A stretch of 6,825 bases of DNA from JAWXBG01 sp034439875 (lineage in GTDB: Bacteria; Bacteroidota; Bacteroidia; Flavobacteriales_D; Sanyastnellaceae): contig JAWXBG010000102.1 in assembly GCA_034439875.1 (NCBI GenBank), positions 1 to 6,825 on the forward strand. The letters run 5' to 3'. Position 1 is the first letter of the stretch, and the number at the start of each line of letters is the position of its first letter. Positions 1 to 5,055 of the stretch are shown here, one piece after another. The notes beneath the pieces were generated by a model. The model had not been told where the DNA came from and searched no databases. It worked only from the letters and a program-made list of their open reading frames with translations. Both the position numbers and the translations under genes were made by a program.

Positions 1-1
1 G

Positions 2-94
2 ACTGCCCGCAAACACGGCTCGTCCATGTTTTCTGCCCTTGTCGATGCCTTCTCTGGTACCCCTTTCACTCCGGTTTTGCTACCCCCTGTGTAG
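2..94 (+). CDS. C-terminal end of an IS66-like transposase (cut by left window edge)
   Basis: An open frame enters from the left edge and ends at the TAG at 92-94, giving 30 residues. It contains the stretch TARKHGSSMFSALVDAF followed by a short P-F-x-P-V-L-L-P-P tail. From memory of the family, IS66 transposases end in a similar way: a T-x-R-K-x-G segment, then a helix of the type L-x-A-L-x-x-A-F, then a short G-x-P-F tail. The gene's main part, including the DDE catalytic residues, lies outside the window, so I cannot tell whether the element is intact. With so few residues the family call is tentative, but the frame and stop are clear. It places the kinase locus immediately downstream of a mobile element. 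Confidence 0.55.
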   Translation, partial: TARKHGSSMFSALVDAFSGTPFTPVLLPPV

Positions 95-98
95 TTAC
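95..98 (+). other. possible right terminus of the IS66-like element
   Basis: The bases directly after the transposase stop are TTAC, which read GTAA on the other strand. IS66-family ends typically begin with GTAA, so the element could end at 98, with host DNA starting at 99. The left end and the expected 8-bp target duplication are outside the window, so this rests on four bases plus position. Confidence 0.25.
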
Positions 99-125
99 GA
101 AAATTCATTATTCGAAAACCGAAAG

Positions 126-187
126 TTGTGATATGCTTATCCTATTCGCATTAATGTGATCATTACACCAAATCAATCACAATCAAT
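126..187 (+). promoter_or_regulatory. candidate control region of the kinase operon
   Basis: The 119-base gap upstream of the kinase holds a weak sigma70-like pair, TTGTGA at 126-131 and ATTAAT at 150-155, with an 18-base spacer. It also holds the heptamer AATCAAT twice, at 171-177 and 181-187, exactly 10 bp (one helical turn) apart. TTGTGAT at 126-132 is the inverse of ATCACAA at 176-182. Such spaced repeats can be regulator sites, but in AT-rich DNA all of these matches could arise by chance. No other promoter for the first block stood out. Confidence 0.25.
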
Positions 188-213
188 ATTTTGCCATAGT
201 TCAGGAAAACCCT

Positions 214-1680
214 ATGACAACATCTTTAATTGGGACACAGGTCGAAGGTTATCGAATCGAGTCAGAGCTTGGTAAAGGTGGGATGGGGATCGTATATAAA
301 GCTCGAGGGCAGGGAAAAACGGTTGTTATTAAGACAATGTTGCCGGAAGTTGAACTAGATGACCTGCTAAAACAGCGCTTCATGCGTGAAGCTGATTTAC
401 TTAAGAAATTCTCTAATCCTCCACACCAAAATATTGTCAATGTTTACGGCTACGGGGTATTACAATCCCACAAAAATATTTTATATATAATTCTCGAATA
501 TGTAGATGGTGGCGACCTAGAGAAATACACACAGAATCATAACCCAACTGTTGGCGATATGCTCAAAATATTGGATTTTATTGCCATAGCTTTGGATTTT
601 ATTCACAACAAGGAGGTAACACACAGGGACCTTAAACCACAAAATATCCTAATGACAAGCAAAGGAATTCCAAAACTTGGCGATTTTGGTCTAGCCCGAG
701 TGAATGACAATCGAAATTTAACTCGATACGGGGATCGAATGACCGGAACCCTCTTGTATATGGCACCAGAACAGTTTAGTACCTCAAAGGTTGAAGCTCC
801 CGCTGATCGCTATGCGTTTGCTGTAATGGCATATTTCCTTCTTTTAGGTGGATTTCCGTATCCGATGGAAATCATAGAGAACGAAGCTCAAATCTTCCAG
901 TGGATTGCCGTAAATAATCCCTTGCCCGCCACTGCACGCAACGAAAAACTACCATCTTCTGTCGACGATGTGTTCCGTACGGGTATGGCAAAAAGTCCCT
1001 TAGAACGTTATCGGACAGCACAAGAGTTTGTAAAGGATTTGACCCTTGCATATCGTGGACAAGACTTGATTGCCTTGCCTCAAATTATAGCCGAGCAACA
1101 AGGTGGAAATGTGACGGGTCAAGTCACTGATAACGATATCGAAACTTGGAGTCGCAGTGGGCGAATGCAACACGCAGTAGACGCAAACATACTAGTTGCG
1201 GCTGCCGCCATTTACTTTGGTATAGCAGTAGCAGGGGCAGGAGCAGCTTACATAGGTAAAAACGTTGAAAATCGCCTTGAGCTACGCGAACAGGTTCGCG
1301 TTTATTATGCCATTGCACAAGTTCTTGAAGTAGAGTTAGGACTAAGTACAGTTGAAGCGTTTTTAGTTACACTACAACTCACTCTTGACGAGGGAGAATC
1401 TGTTTTGCAACGAATGCCAAAAGATCTCAAGTTGCCAAGTATAACAGTTCCAGTTGAAAAAGGGCGAAAGGTTCTTTTACGTGTTCAAGTTACGTACCAA
1501 TATAAGGAGACTTTTCACCAAGTACCTTGCGAAATAGAAATCTATTACCTAATGGGAGGCTCTCCGAAGCGACGCATTATTAACGACAAGCTTTATTGGG
1601 ATCGATTACCGTTCGACATCCGAGAACACTTAATCCGGAAGAAATCCAATTTAACTTACAAGATCTATCCTGGAGAATAA
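214..1680 (+). CDS. membrane-anchored Hanks-type Ser/Thr protein kinase with unusual C-terminal domain
   Basis: This 488-residue protein should phosphorylate Ser/Thr on partner proteins using ATP. The kinase domain spans about residues 13-280 and looks active: glycine loop LGKGGMGIVYKA (19-30), ATP-binding Lys40 in VVIK, helix-C Glu59, catalytic loop HRDLKPQN (137-144, Asp139), DFG (157-159), APE (184-186) and a late Arg in ERYRTA. A polar linker (about 285-322) leads to one hydrophobic segment at about 325-347. The remaining 140 residues match no family I recognise and lack PASTA or other usual sensor repeats. They appear helical, then beta-rich, and finish with WDRLPFDIREHLI (462-474), a module shared with the next four genes. 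AGGA at 203-206 sits 7 bases before the ATG and supports this start. The stop lies 3 bases before the next gene, so the two are very likely cotranscribed. Confidence 0.93.
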   Translation: MTTSLIGTQVEGYRIESELGKGGMGIVYKARGQGKTVVIKTMLPEVELDDLLKQRFMREADLLKKFSNPPHQNIVNVYGYGVLQSHKNILYIILEYVDGGDLEKYTQNHNPTVGDMLKILDFIAIALDFIHNKEVTHRDLKPQNILMTSKGIPKLGDFGLARVNDNRNLTRYGDRMTGTLLYMAPEQFSTSKVEAPADRYAFAVMAYFLLLGGFPYPMEIIENEAQIFQWIAVNNPLPATARNEKLPSSVDDVFRTGMAKSPLERYRTAQEFVKDLTLAYRGQDLIALPQIIAEQQGGNVTGQVTDNDIETWSRSGRMQHAVDANILVAAAAIYFGIAVAGAGAAYIGKNVENRLELREQVRVYYAIAQVLEVELGLSTVEAFLVTLQLTLDEGESVLQRMPKDLKLPSITVPVEKGRKVLLRVQVTYQYKETFHQVPCEIEIYYLMGGSPKRRIINDKLYWDRLPFDIREHLIRKKSNLTYKIYPGE

Positions 1681-1683
1681 CTT

Positions 1684-2202
1684 ATGTCGAGTAATAATCG
1701 AAATGAAAACAAGGAAAATTCAGGGTTACTACTTGCGATTGGCTTAATTGGTCTTGCCGCTGCCACAATCTTCATACTTTGGCGCGTAACCTTAAAATGG
1801 GCACATAATAGCCTAATACCTTGGATTCGTATCAAAAACCTACCAAAACTGGGTCAAATTGTTGAGGACGCACTGGTATTCTTTGACAAAGCGCGTTCAG
1901 TGGCATCTGACTTTGTTCGTCGAGCATGGGAAGCTTGGAATAAATTTCGTGTATTGCTGGTTAAGCAGGTAATGCGTTTTAACAAAAAACAAGGTACCAT
2001 GCAGATTGTGAGTTCTGTAGAAAACTGGGTGCGCGAACCACAAGATACCAACGTTATCAGTCATCAAATCGTAGAGGCTGATGTAGAATGGAACGATCTT
2101 CCGCCTGATATTCGGATCGCCATCATAGAAAACGGTCAACATGAAGTCGATGTGGTGACTGCTCGTGAAGCGGAATTTGCAGAAATGGGCTATGTGAATT
2201 GA
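1684..2202 (+). CDS. small single-pass membrane protein of unknown function, with LPPDIR tail module
   Basis: I do not recognise a family for this 172-residue protein. A polar, Asn-rich N-terminus (1-13) is followed by one clear transmembrane helix at about 14-33. A basic, tryptophan-containing stretch (34-52) comes next, then a long amphipathic helical region (55-98). The C-terminal part is beta-rich and contains VEWNDLPPDIRIAIIENG (134-151), which matches the kinase tail and the tail of the next gene. The start has GGAG at 1672-1675, 8 bases upstream and inside the end of the kinase gene. Only 3 bases separate it from the kinase stop, so it is likely translationally coupled and could be a partner or substrate of that kinase. 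The role is inference. Confidence 0.82.
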   Translation: MSSNNRNENKENSGLLLAIGLIGLAAATIFILWRVTLKWAHNSLIPWIRIKNLPKLGQIVEDALVFFDKARSVASDFVRRAWEAWNKFRVLLVKQVMRFNKKQGTMQIVSSVENWVREPQDTNVISHQIVEADVEWNDLPPDIRIAIIENGQHEVDVVTAREAEFAEMGYVN

Positions 2203-2227
2203 TCGGCAGATTAAGTTATATAGAAAT

Positions 2228-2716
2228 ATGAAAGTGCAGAATATGATGAGCAAAAAGGGCGACAAACCGCTGAACAATTTTATAGTGGTGGTCGGAGTAG
2301 CGACTATGTGGGCGGGCTTTGAATTTTTCCGACGTATTACTAATCAACTTGCACATGGCACCCGGGAGCAGGCCAATAATGCGCTTCGCGATGCTACAAT
2401 AAATAGTATCGCAGATCGTATGGATATGCCTATTGCTACAATATATCGAATACTCGAAAATCCTAACTCTGACCCAGAAGTTTTCGATCAAATTCGCAGA
2501 GCGATTAGGAAAATTGAGGTGTTATTTCAAAAACCTCGCAGTGTGGGCGAAAAGCCAGTTCCCGTTGTTCTAAAGATTCACTGGAGTGATAATAACTCTA
2601 CACTTATTGCACAAGATTGGCCAATTAATCTACTGCCTCCAGAAGTACGTGGATTGCTTATACAGCAACCCTCAGTCACTGTAGAATGGGAACTTCCCGA
2701 TTTACAAAAGAACTAG
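2228..2716 (+). CDS. small membrane protein with embedded LacI-like helix-turn-helix segment and LPPEVR tail module
   Basis: The 162-residue product has a short basic N-terminus and a transmembrane helix at about 17-36. A helical region at about 57-97 reads SIADRMDMPIATIYRILENP followed by xDPEVFDQIRRAI. Its spacing closely follows the LacI-family DNA-binding helix-turn-helix and hinge start (T-I-x-D-x-A-x-x-A-G-V-S-x-A-T-V-S-R-V-L-N-N-P). The tail has LLPPEVRGLLI (135-145) followed by a strand SVTVEWEL, the module shared with its neighbours. No effector-binding domain of a LacI repressor follows, so this is not a standard repressor. The start is uncertain: ATG 2228 has no good ribosome site, and in-frame ATGs at 2243 and 2246 are possible. 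The gap to the preceding gene is 25 bases. Confidence 0.78.
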   Translation: MKVQNMMSKKGDKPLNNFIVVVGVATMWAGFEFFRRITNQLAHGTREQANNALRDATINSIADRMDMPIATIYRILENPNSDPEVFDQIRRAIRKIEVLFQKPRSVGEKPVPVVLKIHWSDNNSTLIAQDWPINLLPPEVRGLLIQQPSVTVEWELPDLQKN

Positions 2717-2757
2717 AGCTTTTCCCAGGTCTATTTGAACAGTCAAGGAGAATGTTT

Positions 2758-3108
2758 ATGTCGAATTGGATGAAACTTCTGTTGGGAATTGCGGCAGTTG
2801 GTACAGCAATTGCTGTTGGAATGTGGCTCGCTTATGAATGGGCAAAGCGTAAAGTACAAGAATGGTTAGCCGCTAATGGTTTACAAATGACTTGGTTGCA
2901 ACGTGCTATTGTTCAGTATGAAGCAGCGGTTGGGCAAATCACCGCAACAGTATTTGTTAATGGGAGAACACTTTCTCCTGATAGCTATGCCCCAGTAGCA
3001 CAAGAAAGTTATGACTCTTATGAGAAAGTACCAGATGAGGGAGTGCGTACTCTATTACTAGCAAATCATACGATTGTCCAAAAAGATGTGACACCCATGT
3101 TTAGCTGA
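2758..3108 (+). CDS. short single-pass membrane protein of unknown function with tail module
   Basis: I chose the ATG at 2758 (116 residues) because AAGGAG at 2745-2750 lies 7 bases before it. The in-frame ATG at 2752 would leave only 1 base, and a more upstream in-frame start at 2686 would overlap the previous gene. A transmembrane helix covers about residues 6-25 and is followed by a basic stretch (AKRKVQEW). A short helical region (31-60) and a beta-type C-terminus (ITATVFVNG) come next. The end, YEKVPDEGVRTLLLANHTI (88-106), resembles the LPPDIR-type tails of the neighbouring genes with one extra residue before the V-R pair. No family is recognised. It appears to be a reduced relative of the two preceding small membrane proteins and probably belongs to the same membrane assembly. 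Confidence 0.8.
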   Translation: MSNWMKLLLGIAAVGTAIAVGMWLAYEWAKRKVQEWLAANGLQMTWLQRAIVQYEAAVGQITATVFVNGRTLSPDSYAPVAQESYDSYEKVPDEGVRTLLLANHTIVQKDVTPMFS

Positions 3109-3191
3109 TAAACTGCTCATCAAGTTAAGGTGTTTAACAGAAATCGCAAGTCGCAATCATCTTAAATATCAGGTTATATAAGGAGAGTAAG

Positions 3192-4244
3192 GTGTCGAAT
3201 CGTCCATGGAAAATCATAAGAGATACAACCCGAGAACAATCTGAATCTGAACTAAATGATACGCTTGAAGAAACGTTAGAAGCTAAAAGAAAAGAGGAAG
3301 CAAAGAGCGGGAAAAACGAGAAGCAAACTGATGATCAAATGGGGCGTATGGAAACATATGTCGCAGAGGTGCCACGTCGAAGACTTGATGATTTGGTCGT
3401 TAATGAAACCACAGTACAACAACTCAAAGATATGCTAGCCAAGGTGCAGTATCAACATGTATTATATGATAACTGGAATCTGCGCAAGATCGATCCTTAT
3501 GGAGGCAGAACAGCAGTAAATTTATACGGACCACCCGGAACCGGAAAAAGTTTCACGGCCGAAGCCATAGCGAACTATCTTCAGAAACATATTATCCGTG
3601 TGAATTATGCGGAGATAGAGTCCAAGTATGTTGGTGATACTCCCAAGAATATTAAAGCTGCTTTTGCCAAAGCTGCTGCGGACGATGCTATTCTTTTCTT
3701 TGATGAGGCAGATTCTATTTTAGGCAGACGTATGACCAACGTTACCCAAAGTGCCGACCATGGGGTTAACGTTTCTCGCTCAGTGATGCTGCTAGAGCTT
3801 GATCGTTTTGAAGGTATAACCATATTTGCCACCAATCTCGCTTCAAACTATGATAGTGCATTCGTGAGGCGCATTCTTTGTCATATCGAAATGCCATTAC
3901 CGGACAGAGATTGCCGTTTGCGATTGTGGCGTTTACACATTCCATCGGAGATGCCAACTCAACTTACGGATAAGGATTTTGAAGATCTGGCTGATATTTC
4001 AACTACATTATCAGGGGGTGACATTCTCAATGCTGTCGTTATAGCAGCAACCACAGCCGTACAACGTACTGGGGCAGAGCAACAAGTTATATTTGATGAT
4101 TTGAAAAAGGCGACCACTCAGGTAAAGAAATCTAAAGATGAAGTAGGTAATCCTAACTCCCATGTTCGTTTCTCAAGCCAAACAATTCCATTGGAAAACG
4201 CCCCATTAGAAGTAAGGCAGGCAGCCGAAAAGTCATCTCTGTAA
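3192..4244 (+). CDS. AAA+ ATPase of the classical (Vps4/katanin/SpoVK-like) type
   Basis: This 350-residue cytosolic ATPase probably remodels or unfolds a protein partner. A charged, coiled-coil-like N-terminus (about 12-50) precedes one AAA+ module. The module has Walker A GPPGTGKS (113-120), pore-loop residues KYVGD (145-149), and Walker B ILFFDEAD (167-174). Sensor 1 is FATN (212-215), the arginine-finger pair is AFVRR (223-227), and the helical lid carries SGGDI (274-278). All catalytic positions appear intact. The aromatic pore residue Tyr146 argues for substrate threading rather than a switch role. No protease or transmembrane segment is present. The tail ends NAPLEVRQAAEKS, a weaker form of the P-x-x-[IV]-R module of the upstream genes. 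Translation starts at GTG, with AGGAGAG at 3181-3187 just upstream. An 83-base gap separates it from the preceding gene. Confidence 0.92.
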   Translation: MSNRPWKIIRDTTREQSESELNDTLEETLEAKRKEEAKSGKNEKQTDDQMGRMETYVAEVPRRRLDDLVVNETTVQQLKDMLAKVQYQHVLYDNWNLRKIDPYGGRTAVNLYGPPGTGKSFTAEAIANYLQKHIIRVNYAEIESKYVGDTPKNIKAAFAKAAADDAILFFDEADSILGRRMTNVTQSADHGVNVSRSVMLLELDRFEGITIFATNLASNYDSAFVRRILCHIEMPLPDRDCRLRLWRLHIPSEMPTQLTDKDFEDLADISTTLSGGDILNAVVIAATTAVQRTGAEQQVIFDDLKKATTQVKKSKDEVGNPNSHVRFSSQTIPLENAPLEVRQAAEKSSL

Positions 4245-4254
4245 TGAGTCCTAT

Positions 4255-4297
4255 GTTCAGTTGGAATATATTTGGAATATATTCGTGTTTACTGAAC
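4255..4297 (+). repeat. tandem 11-mer inside an inverted repeat
   Basis: TTGGAATATAT occurs twice in perfect tandem at 4261-4271 and 4272-4282. The pair is bracketed by 7-bp inverted arms, GTTCAGT at 4255-4261 and ACTGAAC at 4291-4297. The block lies between the AAA+ gene and the next gene, just upstream of a candidate promoter. It could be an operator. The loop is too long and no T-run follows, so it is not a convincing terminator. Confidence 0.45.
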
Positions 4298-4300
4298 TAC

Positions 4301-4329
4301 TTGCATAATTTAAATTTGAAAACTACAAT
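4301..4329 (+). promoter_or_regulatory. candidate sigma70-type promoter for the second gene block
   Basis: TTGCAT at 4301-4306 and TACAAT at 4324-4329 are separated by 17 bases. The -10 box matches consensus at five of six positions and the -35 box at three. Transcription would start near 4336, immediately before the ribosome site AAGAGGT at 4337-4343, leaving an unusually short leader. It is plausible as an independent promoter for the small protein and STAND genes, but unproven. Confidence 0.35.
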
Positions 4330-4349
4330 ACAAACTAAGAGGTAACGCT

Positions 4350-4838
4350 ATGTCCATCGATGTAATTGCACTTGCTACAACTGTGGTATCTAGCTTTCTG
4401 GTTCCTTATGTAAAGGTAGGGGCAAACAAGATTGCAGAGATAATTGCGGAAAAAGTAGGAGAGAGCGCAGCAAAAAAAGCAGTTGAAGTTACACAGAGTG
4501 TCTGGAAAAAGGTGCAGATAGCATTCTCTGGAGACGAAGAGGCAGTCTTACAAAATTTTGAAAAATATGAAGGAGCGGGACAAGATTTGATGATTCAAAT
4601 CCTCAAAAAGAAACTAGAGGAAGATTCTGAATTTGCTCACGAAATTAATCAAATTATTAATCCCCCTCTTGCTAACTCACCAGAATCATCCTCTACTGGT
4701 GCCTCAATTATGAAGGCGCATATCGCTGGTATTGTTGATGCTCGTAAGGCAGATTTCTCAAATGCTAGAAATGTAAATATCACAGGTGTTTCCGTTTCTG
4801 ATGCAAAAACAGAAGATAAAAAGACTGACGCTAAATAA
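4350..4838 (+). CDS. small helical protein with C-terminal ADF/TG beta-motif, putative signalling or effector partner of the STAND proteins
   Basis: The family is not recognised with certainty. The 162-residue product begins with a hydrophobic or amphipathic stretch (about 3-24) and further predicted helices to about residue 102, rich in Ala, Lys and Glu. A Pro/Ser-rich linker (105-118) follows, then a beta-type segment with ADFSNARNVNITG at 134-146. A highly charged end (151-162) closes it. A related segment lies inside the NTPase encoded just downstream. A helical domain plus a short beta-motif, next to a STAND gene carrying the same motif, is reminiscent of bacterial amyloid-signalling effector/NLR pairs. 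The match to any named motif class is not established. The start is supported by AAGAGGT at 4337-4343, 6 bases upstream. Its TAA overlaps the boundary of the inserted element downstream. Confidence 0.8.
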   Translation: MSIDVIALATTVVSSFLVPYVKVGANKIAEIIAEKVGESAAKKAVEVTQSVWKKVQIAFSGDEEAVLQNFEKYEGAGQDLMIQILKKKLEEDSEFAHEINQIINPPLANSPESSSTGASIMKAHIAGIVDARKADFSNARNVNITGVSVSDAKTEDKKTDAK

Positions 4839-4913
4839 CAATACCTTCGCCAAAATTCTTTAAGTCTAGGGATGAGATTGAGTGAAGCCCTGATCGATAG
4901 GTTTTGACAGTTT

Positions 4914-4959
4914 AGAAACTAAATCATGAGTGCGCGCTACGCCTGTTGATTTAGTTTCT
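4914..4959 (+). repeat. 13-bp perfect stem inside the inserted element
   Basis: AGAAACTAAATCA at 4914-4926 is the exact inverse of TGATTTAGTTTCT at 4947-4959, with a 20-base GC-richer loop. In RNA this would form a stable hairpin in the middle of the intergenic element. No T-run follows, so it is not a canonical terminator. Confidence 0.7.
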
Positions 4960-4980
4960 GTCTCGTTTTGCTAGACAGAA
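4956..4980 (+). repeat. 8-bp stem that competes with the upstream hairpin
   Basis: TTCTGTCT at 4956-4963 pairs with AGACAGAA at 4973-4980 across a 9-base loop. Its left arm shares bases 4956-4959 with the right arm of the 13-bp stem, so the two cannot both form completely. A further 7-bp pair, TGAGTGA (4879-4885 or 4986-4992) with TCACTCA (5005-5011), also offers alternatives. Confidence 0.55.
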
Positions 4981-5055
4981 GTGTTTGAGTGAGCGCAACA
5001 GCATTCACTCACTGTAAAATTGGCGAAGGTATTGTAAATAAGGGATAGTTTGTCA

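Larger units (their letters stand above)
4833..5040. mobile_element. MITE-like 198-bp insertion with 16-bp terminal inverted repeats and AAATA target duplication
   Basis: The element proper spans 4838-5035. Its left end ACAATACCTTCGCCAA (4838-4853) is the exact inverse of its right end TTGGCGAAGGTATTGT (5020-5035). The 5-bp direct repeat AAATA lies immediately outside both ends (4833-4837 and 5036-5040). The inside codes for nothing I can see and holds further inverted repeats. Short length, perfect terminal repeats, a flanking duplication and no transposase fit a non-autonomous transposon; the mobilising family is unknown. Removing the element with one repeat copy joins the upstream gene's AAA codon to a TAA followed by GGGATAG. 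That leaves only 14 bases between this stop and the ATG at 5056. A structured regulatory RNA is the main alternative. Confidence 0.75.

Noticed and set aside
1897..2277. Open frame of 126 codons on the minus strand across the second gene
   Set aside because: It lies antisense to a well-supported gene with its own ribosome site and transmembrane pattern. The encoded protein shows no recognisable motif and the frame is explained as a shadow.
2216..2491. Open frame of 91 codons on the minus strand opposite the third gene
   Set aside because: It is antisense to the LacI-like segment and membrane helix of the plus-strand gene, and its Cys/His-rich translation has no organised metal-binding spacing.
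2686..2757. Longer N-terminus for the fourth gene starting at 2686
   Set aside because: It would overlap the preceding gene and has no ribosome site. AAGGAG at 2745-2750 points clearly to the ATG at 2758, which places the membrane helix at the N-terminus as in the sister proteins.
3144..3157. CRISPR-like or regulatory direct repeat TCGCAAG/TCGCAAT
   Set aside because: Only two 7-base units occur, with no spacers or further copies; this is within chance expectation.
3134..3167. Separate promoter in front of the AAA+ gene (TTAACA at 3134)
   Set aside because: The -35-like box is good, but no acceptable -10 box lies 16-19 bases downstream; the nearest AT-rich hexamer is about 22 bases away.
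4956..4980. Rho-independent terminator inside the inserted element
   Set aside because: The 8-bp stem is not GC-rich and is followed by GTGTTTGAG instead of a T-run. The 13-bp stem upstream also lacks a T-run.
5050..5055. TTG start for the STAND NTPase
   Set aside because: It adds only two residues and is just 4 bases from the ribosome site; ATG 5056 has acceptable spacing and a stronger start codon.
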